From: Phallus indusiatus
Taxonomy: Eukaryota; Basidiomycota; Agaricomycetes; Phallales; Phallaceae
Length of the DNA: 64,000 bases
Assembly: GCA_027605045.1 (NCBI GenBank)
Contig: JAQFWX010000009.1
Coordinates: 992,001-1,056,000 of the forward strand
Reading direction: 5' to 3'
The notes beneath the pieces were generated by a model. That model worked only from the letters and a program-made list of their open reading frames with translations, searched no databases and was not told the origin of the DNA. Every line of letters starts with the position of its first letter. Positions within the stretch are counted from its first letter, which is position 1. Shown one piece after another: positions 48,849 through 61,900 of this stretch. Both the position numbers and the translations under genes were made by a program.

Positions 48849-50950
48849 GTTTTTCCAAACTTCACTTAGTACAACAAATAATATGCACAGACAATGGAGA
48901 GGTAGAAGAGAGGAAGACACGAGTCGACGTGACGAGGAAGAGGGAGAAAGTGCGAAGAGGGGTGAGACTTTTTCAAAACCAGCTGGGAGGCTATTTAAAT
49001 CAGCCCCGGTTGAAAAAAAAAATACAAAAAAAAAATCGCGCAAGATTTGGTCCCTTCTTTTTTCTTTGCACACGAAAAAGTTGCAGAAAATGGAAAAAAA
49101 CGGACGTTTCTAAAACTTTTGAATTTCACAGTAACAATGACTAATCAGCCTATTTCCGGCAAATTGGGGAACGGGATTGGCCACATGACCATGGGAAAAT
49201 GTTTTAGACCTTAATAATCCGTCCCTGTATAATGTATCAAAACCATTTCCTTGCCGCTAATCACTGGACTTTTGCCTTGGAATTGATAACCGGTGCCCCA
49301 TACATGTTGCGGGGTTAAGCAAATTTGGTGCATTAGAGTGAGCTGAGCTGAAAGGACAGAAACGGACGAAATTGCGAAAAAAGGTAAAGGGCGCGGATCC
49401 ACACAGTTGCTGAGACATTTGTTGAATCGATCCTGTGTCTAAAAGAGGGGCGGGGGAGTCAGCTGACTGGTCTGGTTTGGGTCTACGCTTTTTTTGGCTC
49501 TTGATATATTTTTTATCCGAAATCTAATGATCGCTTACATACAAAAATTCGAATTCCACTCTTCTCAATGATGATGACACGATATAAGTAGTACGTCTGG
49601 CAATTAAGCATCAACTATTTTATGTATTGAATATTCCGCGTACAAAATGAGAGGGAGTGTTACCTATACTGCGTGCATAGGTGTGTATACTGTGGTAGCA
49701 TATATAACCAGAGATCCTCCATCAGGCCAAACCGCAGTATAAATTGTAAATACATTCTCTAAAGGAGCCCCTCGGCTCACAATAGAGTTTATCACGTAGC
49801 CTCAAACTATTATTACAATGTATAATACATACCGCCAATTTCCCAATTTCATGAATCAGAAAACATCTTTTTCAAAAACGCTATCAAAACGGCTCTTAAC
49901 CGACAGTAATGACCATTTCCGCGTCTCGCGCACGGAACAAATTAAATACAATACAAATACCACGGACATACTAGTCACATCAAACTTCGAACGAACGAGC
50001 CAACAACGCTGTTCTTGCGTCTATGCTTCTGGCTTTATGATTTCCTCGGGCACACACGGGCGCGGGGACGTATACACATATAGGGGGGATCCTGGGGAAA
50101 ACGGGCGGGGAAAAAACATGCAAGTGACAGCGCCGGAAATCAATCCAAATCAACTTCTACGAAAACAGATTGTCGTCAGGATGAGTGGGCGAGTGTGGAA
50201 CTGTCGCCGACTCCTGCCAGCCAACGGGCTTTACTATGATTTACAACTAACGTATAACAGGTATATGATAGCACTACGAAAGCAATCAGGTGGGAATAGC
50301 GAACGGCATGGGATGAACAGCGAAGGGTAAAAACAGCGAGAGAAAAGCGCAGTGGGAAAAAAAGAAATAAAAAGAAAATAAAGGGCGAAAACGTCCCATA
50401 AATAGATTGGTCCTTTGAATTTTAACGGAAAGGAACAGGGCAGAAAAGCTAAAAACATGTGATGTATATGCAAGAAAAAAATAGACACAAATGAGAAAGC
50501 GAAAAGGGGAGAAGGGAAAATAAATGTACACAATATCATCATCGTCATCCAGGACATGAATTTCAATCAAGGGAAAGAGTACCGGTTTGTTTGCTGAGAC
50601 TTCCTTAAGCCTGACAAAACATCTATATCATGTGAGGTGAGGCTGTTCCTGTCCTCCTTTCCCCCTCAATTTAGAATATAGATATTTTCGCCGAACGGCT
50701 CATGGAAATAAGGCACAGAGGCACGAAATGGACGGAGTAAAAATAGCACACGAGGTACGATGAAATTCGTATCCCAATTTTGTTCGGACCAAGAGAATTC
50801 GCGTCTTACCAGTGAAGCCGTCGCCGGGGGCTCACGAGATGGCTTTCTCCCTGAGGAGCTTGTGCACGCCATGAATGCCGCGCGCACACATTATAAAGAA
50901 ACCGATCAAGTTTCTTCCTCGGAACCGAATACAAAATACAAAATACCCCT
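48849..50950. other. ATO promoter and PHD-gene 3' side
   Basis: The first part carries the ATO promoter. The open frame at 49818-50330 (plus) and overlapping minus-strand frames at 50234-50570 have hydrophobic or random composition and no motif; they are taken as chance frames in 3' UTR or spacer. No RNA gene is seen. Confidence 0.5.
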
Positions 50951-53900
50951 TCAGTTCCACGTCGAAGTGGTTGAGCCTGAACTTGAGCCTATTGCCGTGG
51001 ACCTAGTCCCAGTTCCAGGTTCTCTTGCAGGAACAGAAGAAGACGGCGAAGAAGAGGAAGAAGAATGTCCAATAACGAATGGCGAATCAAGTAAACCACC
51101 ACCGCCACTTCGTCGAGAAGATGCCTGAGTTTGTTGACTCATCGAAGCAAAAGGCGTCGGATGCAATGAAATAGGCGGTAGAGTACCACCAGCGAATCCA
51201 GACCCAGACGTATCTAACCTCCTCGTCGAACCCGAGCTGCGACGCACAGGCGACTCATCACCCCACCCGGACATCCCCCATGAAGACGAAGGATAAAGAT
51301 CCGAATCATGATGGTGAGTATCATGCTGTTGCTCATGATGAAAAGCAAAGGCTCGTCCTGTGCTACCAGCACCACCCGCGCCGTCCCTTGTCGCATGCGT
51401 AGGTGTCCGTGGTGTAGCCCATATAGGCGGAAGATGTGCCAGAGTTGAGGGATTGCTATTATTGCTCCCACCAACGCCACTACCACCACCGGTACCACTG
51501 TATCTCCCAGATGATGATGATGACGATCCTGCTATACCAGCTCGAACAGACGAAATCGGAGTAGCAGGTCCTCCACCAGACACGGAGAACGTCAGTCCTC
51601 TCGAGGGTGTAGATGTCGGATCGAACGGTGCATCATCATACGAAGGTTTCGGGGTAGTGAGATACAAAGGTGGACCGAGTTTAGAAGGCGAGGAGGAAGA
51701 AGATGAGGAACCGTTGAATGCCGAGTAGTATGAGTAGCTTGAATAAGAATGATCAAAAGGTTTCGAGATTGAGCGACGGGGTGTGGAAGGTTCGTTGATA
51801 ATGTTGTTGTTGGAAGTAGTAGACGCGTCGTTGGGTAAACCACTATACCCATTCCTGTCGCGTGAACGAGAACGCGACCGAGATCTCTCATGATGTCCGT
51901 ATCTGTACCAAACATCAATTTACTATCAACGTCATAAAAAATAACATAAACCTACATTGGCCTCGAATTGAAATTCCCAAAAAATGAACCCGTCGATGTA
52001 GCACCCGCCGCGGTCAAAAAAGTCAGAGACGATGACGCCGCCGATGACGACCCGTACCCACCGCTACTACTAGCAGCAGCGGCGGCACTACCGCCAGCAC
52101 GCCTACTAGGCGAAACTGAGCTCGAACCTCCCGGCGTTCTCCTTCTCGGACTAGGAGGCATCGGCGACGGCTGCAATGAAAACATCTGATGATGCTGATA
52201 CAGCATCTGATCCCCTACACCAGGCCTTACGGGACTATCCGGCATCGCAGGCGCAAAATCCGGCACTTTTTGCTGTTGCTGCTGCCTTTGTTTCTGCTTC
52301 TGACTAACAGGCCTTCGTTTCTTCCCCGTCGTCGTCAATTTGTTGGTACTAGATGGTTTGCCTTTTCCCGATAAACCCTGCTGGTCGCGTCGCGATTCGC
52401 TTAGAGCGAGTGCTGACTCTTGCTGTTGCTTTTTAGATTTGGCTCCCGTTCCCGTTCCCATTTTCGTGCCGGGGCGCGTATTCGACGCGTCAATATCGTT
52501 CAACACGCGTGTCTTGGTCCTATTCTCCAACACAAACGCCACACCCGACTCTTCTTCCTCTTCCTCCTCTTCACCATCCCTCCCACCACCTTCCTCTTCT
52601 TCCTCTTCCTCTTCCTCCTCATCATCTCCGACACACTTGAAACAAAACCACTCTTCTCCAAGCTCATCCGCATTCCGAATATCAACACAAACAAGATGAT
52701 ACCACCCTCTACACCGATCACACCGCACCATGGCGCGTCCATCATCTCCACCCTGACAAATACACATCACGACGCCCTCTTCTTCTTTCTCCCGCAGCTT
52801 CTCAGCCAGCAATCTGACGCGTTTTCGAGAGAACAATGCAAATCGCGCGTCAGCCGTCGATGTCGGAAGTATAAGTCTTCTCATTAAAGACGACGACGGT
52901 GGTGGTGCTGGCGTCGGTACGCTTGAAAATGCGTTTGCTTTCGTTGCAGATGCAGATGTCGATGTATGACGTAGAGACGGTGAAAATGGTGACTGATGAG
53001 AGACTGGTTGTGAGCTCTTTTTCGGGGTGGCACGTCCTCCTCGCGATTTACGTCCTTTTGGAATTGAACCCGGAACACCACTTTCTTGTTCTCGCTCTCG
53101 CCCGTCCTCTCTCTCTGAGCCCTTCTTCACTCCGGGACCAGAACCCCTCCCAAACGTCTCATAAGCAACCATAAAATTTACGCCCCTAAGTCCTTCCTCC
53201 TCACTTTCACTGTCACTTTCTCGATCTAGATATCTCTCGATGTGCGCCAAACGTTGCTGTCGCTCTTTCTCAGCTTGATCAGCGCGTTGTTTCGATGCTT
53301 TTGACCATGGATACAGGTCTTCCGGCCAGTCTGGGACGAGAGGATGTGATGATGATGTATGAATAGGCGGGTCAGCTTCTAATTGTGCTTGGGTTGGCTT
53401 CAGATCTGGAGATCCAATAACACCGTCTAGAAAAGGATAGAGAGAGAAAGAGAAACAGCAACCCAATCAATTACAAACGTGACGACGAGCAACAAAACCA
53501 TTTTAACCCCTTCACATACCTTCAATCAACCCACTAATATCATCAGACACAAAATTAATGATAATTCTTCCAACACCGCCACCACCGCCAATACTACGTT
53601 TATCAAAATTAACAGGTCGTAAATGTTTTCCTTTCTCAGAAGGATTCCTCGCGCGAAAAGCAGCAAGACGACGCTCTTTTAAAGCAAGACGTCGGCGTTC
53701 CTCTTCAATTTTTCGTTTTGCTTCTGGCTCTTCTTGTTCTCCTTCTGGAAGTACAAGTACACCGTTATTACTATGATCGTGATTCTGTTCATCACGCGAG
53801 ACGCGCCCGGAACGAGGTGTGCGCCAGTCTATAGAACGTAGTGCGAGTGCGTAAGGAGGAGTTGCTGTTGGTGGTGGTGGCGGTGGAGACAGCGACGATG

Positions 53901-56438
53901 ATTCCGCAACGAGAGAAGGTGACTTCAATTTGGAAGCTCGCGTTGCTCCTAAAGGTGAATATGAATCAGATCTGAGACCAGGGCTAGGCCGAATCAAGGA
54001 CAAGAAAGGAGGGGCAGTTGGTGAAGTACGTGATTCTTCCTTATTGTTATCACTGTTTCCTTCCACCCCTACACGGTCTACAACTCTTAGCGGCCTAGGT
54101 TGATAAAGCGTCAACCTCCGTCCCCGCATGGGAGTTTCGACAATTCCAAGTCCAGCAGAAGCCACTTCCTCCTCTTCCTCCTCTTCTTCCTCGAACCTCG
54201 CCCTTTTCCGTCTTGATTCAACACCATTGTCATCACGTCTCTTAACAGGCGTAACTCGGACTGGCTCCGGAACATTTCCACCTTCCGACATATCCACACC
54301 AGACTCTTCTTTATCGCGGTCGACACGGACGAGATAGTCAGGACGATGCGACTCACACGCTGCAGCACGTTCGGCCCCTAATTGCGCGCGGAGCGCTCTA
54401 ATTCGGGTCAATTCACTACCACCCGCACCTGAATCCGTTGACGGTAACGAATGTTTCTGGTACTGGTGCTGGTGCTGACGTTGTGGGCCGGCGTCATTTC
54501 GTACTTGGTCATCATTATCGTTATAATTATGGTTCACATCCGTGACAACGGGTTTATCATCAAGGGCTGGAGAAACACGTGGCGATGATGACGGTGATGA
54601 TTCTGGCATGATGGAACGTGGACGAGTATTTTGGGAGGGAGAGGGAGTTCGTGTGGCAGTAAGCTGTCTCGAGTATCGTACGGGTGGCGGTGGTGTCGTA
54701 GGCTCTGGAATGGGATGACGTGCAAATCGAGGTATAGGTGACGGCGTTCTCGATCGTGAATCATTTCGAGTTCTGGAGACGTTGGTCCTAGTACTACTAG
54801 AAGGTAACTGTTGTGGTGGCGTTACAGGACATGGCGTCAACGGAGAATCGGCATTCCTTCTCAAATGACTATGATAGTCGTGTGTTGCCTCGCGTGGAGA
54901 AACCGGACGCTTAGAGGAAGAATAGCGGTAATGATCTGGTGACGGAGGAGAGAAAGACGATTCAGCTGGAGGTGTTTCAGAGTATTGGGGGTACGAGTCT
55001 TGTTCACGGCTTTTTCGAAGCGTTTTGGGACTCCATGGTTGCGATGTGATATGATTATGACGCGCGCCATGGCCGCGTTCTGTATGCAAGAAAAAGCATC
55101 AGTTCTCCGATTTTAATTGTGATTTATCGAATCTTGGTTAATACCTTCAAAGTCTTTCTCGTCTCGAGAATAATACGCGCGATCACCATACGTGCCCACC
55201 TTCTCTTGGAGGTCGTTACGTTCAATAAAAGGATCGTCGGGTTCAAAGCTATGATGATGCGGGCCAGGTTGGCGAGACTTGGTATGTTGGATAACGCTGG
55301 GCGGCGCATGGTGTCGAGCTAGAGCAAGATTAAAATTGAGAAGCGGCGTGTCAGGCTCGTCGATAGACATTGTACGCTGGCGTGGGTGATGACGTTTACT
55401 AGTCGTGTCCTGGTGTTCAGGAGATGACTGGGAGATGGAAGATAGACCTGGTGAATGCGGTAGTGTATAAGCATGTTCTACAGCGGTGAAAGGTCCTGTT
55501 GCTGCCGCTGCTACTGGCGGTTTTGGTGTGGGCGTCGTCAGTGCATCATTAGATGGGAGTCGGGCGCGCGATAGCTCTGGACTATAGAAGGATAGTTTCT
55601 CAGCTATAGTACACCTTCCCTCTGAAGGACAAAATGATTGTTTTCACATACCTCGGTGTAACGATTGCATGATTCGAGTACGATGGCTGCACTTTTTGTC
55701 GCGGTCTAAGGTACAAGTATATTCAGACACCGGTGCCAACGTTAAAATAGAAAAGCAAAGTACTCAGATGCTACCAGTCTACCAGCGGGTAAAGTTGCAG
55801 AATAATGGTTGGATCTATTAGTGATAAACGCGTTCAGCATTTTAGGATGTCGCACGTGTATTTGGAGCAGGAAACATACCGTGACAAAATATTGCGCTGC
55901 GGAGTATTCGGACTGAAATAACCGAGTTGAGACATGAACTTGTTTTTAAAATGGACGTTGGGGGTACTCACGGGTACGCACTCCAGGGGCGTGGTGATGC
56001 GCTAGTGAGGTACCGCGAACTGGGACTTGAGATCAAACACATGAAGAAATATACAATAAACTTTGTATCCATACTCGGGTGATTGTTGAGACTCGGCGAC
56101 ATATCCATTGAGTTGTAAGGGATTGGGGCTGATGAAGCAAGAGACTTAGAATCCGTCTTTCGGTCCCTAATACCGTTGAAACAATGCACAGAGAATTGCA
56201 CGCACCTTTGAGGAGTTGGAAGATGAGAGTTTCGCGACTGACTATCAAATGGAGGAAGTAGGTTAGAAACTGATCCTGCCGTTCTAGAAAAATAGTGGGA
56301 CTGTTGAGAAAAGCGGTACAATCAAAGATAAGCAGAGCTTCAGATTTACTTGGAAGGCGTATACACTGCGGGAACGTTTTGATCTTTCAGGGTGTTATTG
56401 GCACGAACTCCATGAGCAGAATCATTAGTTGACTTCAT
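50951..56438 (-). CDS. Very large PHD-finger protein with low-complexity regions
   Basis: About ten or more exons give a protein of roughly 1,600 residues. The main ones are 55581-55145, 55079-53520, 53426-51956 and 51902-50951; several tiny exons lie between 55652 and 56438. The start at 56438 (MKSTNDSAHGVRAN) is tentative. The one clear domain is a PHD zinc finger (coding about 52770-52630): CICQGGDDG, RCDRCRGWYHLVCVDI, EEWFCFKC, with the full C4HC3 ligand set, flanked by an acidic Glu run (about 52625-52545). The rest is Ser/Pro/Arg/Gly-rich and disordered, with SPSP-type sites, a basic helix AKRKIEEERRRLALKERR (near 53700) and a second Glu tract near 54180. PHD fingers of this type read histone H3 N-termini, so a nuclear chromatin role is likely. 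Exon limits near 56030-56330 are uncertain. Confidence 0.85.
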
Positions 56439-58980
56439 TTTCTTGTCTGCCAACGCGGAATCGGTAGGAGGGCGTTGTGGCAAGCGACGTTGAAGCCTGA
56501 GAGCGTTTCGCTGAAAGGAACGGTGGTCGCGGAAAAAAGAAGCGCTCAGCGTTCATCGCGAACCGCGTGTCGCTGCCGATTGCACGTTTTTAATTCATTT
56601 ATCCGCATTCTTTGTTTGAAAATTTCAGCTTTGACAGAAAAATCTCTTTTAACCCTTGTATAGCGAGTCCGCTCAAAAATAGCGATGCATATTGGTAAAA
56701 GAGCGTAAGTAATTTCATTTGGTTATTTGAAATGTGATCGCCAATAACACTTTCACTTTCACTTTCTCAACGGGGTTCATCAAATCTATCGGTGTCACAA
56801 GCAAGAAAATTCACTGTACAACTTGGTCTATATCTGTAAACGCTCGGTTAGTTGAGGTTATTTGGTTGAGTTAATAGAACTTGGCGGTGCGGTGGTAGCC
56901 CCGACTCGAAAAAACTCATGCGACGATCGCGATTTGAAGCACTTTTACTATAGGAATGACAAGAATTGCATCCACCTCTATGAATATTACTAACATCTAC
57001 ATTCTTTCGACACCCACTATTGTTTCCTAAAGTCCATTTCCTTTCCCAAAATCCCTGAGCGAGCGATAACGTCGTCGGTCGCACACGTATACGTAGACAA
57101 TCAAATTACAAACCCTGCCAGTGGATGTCAAGGTTTTGAAAGTTAGTGCTATATATTTTGTTTGTATATCCTCATTCAGTTTCAGAGAACGTTCCTATAC
57201 CCCTGATTATTCTTGTTCGCGTGCTCCCTTCCAGTGAAATTACCTGGCGCGCGCCCCTAGTGTTGTGGTATGCCTTTCTTATACGGCAACGTAATATTTA
57301 TGCCGATACACAATTTTCTGCGGGTTTTAAAGGTCAAGCTCCTATTCTGCCTACAACTCAATGAGTTGTCAAATCATATTGCCCATTAATAACCACTCAC
57401 CGGTACCTCGACCAAGAGCATGAAAAATTTGACCGCAAGACCAAAATTCCTGGAATCAAAATCTCTATTATTGATAAATTGTTCAATAACGGTTTTCTTC
57501 CAGTTTGATATAAGTTTATATATAATGCAACAACATCCATCTGACGAAGATAATGAGGACTCAGGAATACGGCAAGCGTCGAGTCCTCTTGACATATCAC
57601 GCGAACATTAATCTTCTCAGAACCTCACTACAACTCCAGTCTTTTTCTAATATTGCATTTGCGTGTTTCTTTTCTATTGGAAGCAAATTCATGTATCGTC
57701 GCACCCGATGACGACCCATTATCTCCAGTTTTGCCGATGACGCACGTGTGCTGGTTCTTAAACTACCCGAAGTCTTTCATCTCAGTTGGCGAACACTTGA
57801 CGATTACGACGCACCCGTGGTCGTTGAAGATGATAATGTAGAGTCTGGACAGAGGTATAACAAAATGTATTATGTGATCGCAGCTGTATCTCATTATAAT
57901 GATATAGGGTAAACTTGGGGACTCTTTTATTTCTCGAAAGAGTTAATTGACAGAGTATCAATTCCGTTGTATTAATGTTCGCAGTTTCGATGAGGTAGGC
58001 ACAACATGATACTATTGGGTCTCCGACGAAGGTACCGGTGATATTACTGCTAGTACTGGAATCGTTTTCGCGTTCCAAAACGCCCTTTTACGAAGGGCCT
58101 TAAAATACCCGCTGCCTTGTCGGACGACGAAGATTGAGGCATCCCTTGAAGCTTGAAGTTCAAGCATTCTTGAAACACTTCGTCCTTTCAACTTCAACTT
58201 TGCACGCGTTATTTCTCTACCGATCCGCTCAGAACCCCTTAAAGTTTTCCCTAATATTCTGACATCTCATATCATATGACACTCAGTGCTCAACAGTGGA
58301 ACATGGGGTGGGGTCATCATGTGGGCAGTTGCAGCCATCGTCATTGATGTTATATGGAAAGGGCATTAGTCAAGGTTGAAGAAGCAACGGCGGTCCATCT
58401 TTAAATACACTATTTGACCACGCAACGAGTGTTGAATTTCAACAGGTTCAGAGTATATAACTTCTTATAGACATGGTTCCGAGTATATTAAATAGGTGGC
58501 GAGTCATATGAGTGAAGATTCGAGACTAGAAAGTATCTGGAAGAAGGACTGGTAATGAAATTTACTCATCTCATTTTGTGGCCTCCGTTTTCTTTTCACG
58601 AAATTTACCCGAAAGCATTTTACACATAAAAAAGGCGTCTTTAAACCCTGCAAAGCGTCAACCGCTTGAAAAGAAAAGCTTGGACGTAAAGTCAAGATTG
58701 CCGTTCTAAATATAGTTGAGCGTCTGTTAGCTAGTCAAATCAATTACATTCTTTTGCAGCCCAAAAAGTGTTTTATGATTGGCTTATTTACAATCTAATT
58801 TAGCCTTGTTTTTATTGGTCTTCCTTGACATTTGTAACAAAGGCGATGCTGTTAGCGCGCTCGCTATGCATCACAATCAGAAAAATGGGGGATCGGAAGT
58901 GGCTCTTCTTCAACCTAGATAACCTAGATCCACACCAGCTCATGCACAAACGTTCTTTTTTGTCGAAACTTCTTTAACAC
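56439..58980. other. Spacer between divergent PHD and GH31 genes
   Basis: Contains the promoters of both neighbours. A frame at about 57526-57930 (starting MQQHPSDEDNEDSG, later a different frame with VLVLKLPEVFHLSWRTLDDYD) has coding-like pieces, but I could not join them into one reading frame. Nothing else is recognised. Confidence 0.4.
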
Positions 58981-61900
58981 ATGTGGCCACGACTATCGAC
59001 GTCATGGTCATCCGATCTAGAGTCTAGCGGTCGCCCACGCCTCGAGGAGCAGTCACGCGATGATTCCATTTACATCCCTACGGCCAACGGAAAAAATAAG
59101 GTCAAACGCGTAATAATCCATGATTCTTCAAACCGATCTCATTTAAAGAACGGACCTCGTGGTGGTATACCTCGAGTGGTTGAGTCGACGTCTCGTCGCT
59201 GGCGTGGTGGTGATTTCTCAAACGTTGACTCAGTAAGTAAAATTCGTCAATACATTCTCCTTACCAGCACCTTGAACAAATGAACAACCTAACAGCCGAA
59301 GTTTTGCTCTCTCAAAACTATATTTTCCATAATGCTTACGGCCGCCATTACCGGCCTCTTGTTGATGCTGGGGAGCCAGTTCAGCTTCTCCGTATCTCAA
59401 ATATCCCAAGCTCTCGTGAAAGGAGTCACGCTTGCCAGTAATAGTGATAGTAACAATGTCAGGACCTTTTCAGGAGATGTTTCCAAGTGTCCAGGTATGC
59501 TTCCTTATGTTATCCGGGTGCGTTTGATTAGGCTCAAAGCGAATGACGTGTCCAGGATATACTTTGACGGACCTCGTCGACTCTGCTACTGGTTTGAGCG
59601 CACGCCTTCAACTAGCTGGAGACGAATGCAACGCATTCGGTGTCGACATTCAGGATCTGACTATTGAAGTAACCTATGAAACGGAATCAAGGTACATATT
59701 CTGTTGCACCAATACACATCGTTCAACGTCTGATTTGCTGCATCGCCAGGCTACACGTTCACATATTCGACACCCAGCAAACACAGTTCCAAATACCTGA
59801 ATCCGTTATTTCTCGTCCATCTCCTCCTACACAACCCTTCAAAAACACTTCTGATTTAGTTTTCAACTATACTCCTCATCCATTTGCATTTTGGATTACG
59901 AGAAGAGACGATGCCGACGGAGAGCCTCTGTTTGACACGCGCGTTTCATCGCTTCCTTCAACTCCTATACCTGCGCAAAACCCACAGACCGATAACTCTA
60001 CGGCTTTGAATAGCTTTCAGCTTATATTCGAAGATCAATATTTGCAGTTGGCTTCTGCATTGCCTTATAACGCCAATGTTTATGGGTTGGGTGAAGTTAT
60101 CGCCAGTAGCGGGATTAGGAGAGACGTTGGAGCTAACGATGGGTCGGGGACCGTTCAGACGATATGGGCTCGTGATGTTGCGGATCCTGTCGACGAAAAT
60201 ATGTATGTTTTGCGTTGATTCTTGTAATATCGACTCTAACCTCTTTTCGCTAGGTATGGCTCCCATCCCATATACCTTGAACACCGTTTCGACGCCAAAA
60301 CAGAGACATCCTCGAGTCATGGTGTATTTTTACTGAAGTAGGCAATTGATTACATCTTTAACTATATTCTTCGTCTCTTAAAAAAACTTCATTAGCTCAA
60401 ACGGCGCTGACATACTTCTTCAAACACCTCCATCTCAAGACCCTTCAACACGCAAATCGTTGATCGAGTACCGTTTCTTAGGCGGTACCCTCGACTTCTA
60501 TTTCTTCTCGGGTCCGACTCCTCAAAAGGTCGCTGAGCAGTACTCCGAAGTTGTTGGGACGTCTTTGTGGATACCATACTGGGCATTTGGGTTCCATTTA
60601 TGCCGGTAAGACTTAACTGCTGTGATCATCGCCTGCAATTTAATTTTACTTAAAACATCGACCATTCTTTGTGTAGATGGGGATATCCCAATATCAGTGA
60701 TACTAAACTCCAGGTCGATATGATGCGCGAGGCGAATGTTCCATTGGAAGGTATGTATTTGTCCCTTGCAGTTGCGGTACTTCTGTTCTGGGTTTTGATC
60801 GTTATCACTAGTGATGTGGAATGATATTGATCTTTACCATGCTCTCCGCGATTTCACCACGGATCCCGTTAGCTTTCCGATTGCTCAGGTAAAAGAGTTC
60901 ATTGACGAGTTGGTATGTCCCCGGCAATAAACTTTTCCAACAAAAATCTCCGATTAACGCGCTACTAGCATGCAAACAACCAGCACTGTATTGCTATTTT
61001 TTTGAAGATTTACTATTGAATACTGATTTAATTCCCCTTCTAGATATACCTATTGTTGATGCGGCCGTTGCTCATCAAGTCAATAACACCGACATTGTCC
61101 GTGATTTCGAATTTTCCCGGCTGCCTGCATTTTTCTAATTGACCTCATAGTATGATCCTTACACCAAAGGTGCTGAACTGTAAGTACCTAATGCCCGTTT
61201 CACGTACACGTCTCGAATCTTTCGTCCAGCGATGCTTGGATCAAAAATCCGGATGGCTCGGAATATATAGGACAGGTTTGGCCAGGCTTTACGGTAAGTT
61301 GAACATTTACTACTGAAAAATGCCTCGGAATTCTGAATCGGGTCCAATACAATAGGTTTTCCCTGATTGGTTCTCTTCGAATGCAGAGAGTGTCTGGACA
61401 GAAGCTCTGAAGAATTGGAGTGATAGCGGTGTTATGTTCTCCGGAATCTGGTTAGACATGAATGTAAGCCTGGCCTTTTTTTTTCGTGGAGATGATCAAA
61501 TAATGTGATTTTTATTTATCGTAATAGGAAGTCAGCTCGTTTTGTGATGGATCATGGTGAATTTTTTCTGAATACTGTTGCTCCGGTTTTCCATAGCTGA
61601 TCTGGCCTCTTTTTACTATCATTTGAATAGTGGATCTGGTATTAACATAAGCACCACTCCGATTCCGTTCCGTGTCTTGCCTGGCGATCCTGGTAATCCG
61701 GTTACAGACTACCCCGAAGGGTGAGCTAGTACTTCAGTGCAGGTCTTTCAAATATTCTGACTTCTTTCCGATTGTATCGCTGCTCTGCGAGTTAGTTACA
61801 ACTCCACCATATCTGGCCCGAGCGGAAATATCACCGTTAACGGAACATTAACCTATGGTGCGGGATCTACTTCAAGTTTAAATAGCAATATCGTCGCGAG

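Noticed and set aside
49818..50330. 170-codon frame on the plus strand
   Set aside because: No family motif, random composition, and it lies between the ATO and PHD genes where UTR and spacer are expected.
52189..52887. Several plus-strand frames of 60-155 codons
   Set aside because: They are antisense to the PHD protein's Ser/Glu-rich coding sequence and are explained by its codon bias.
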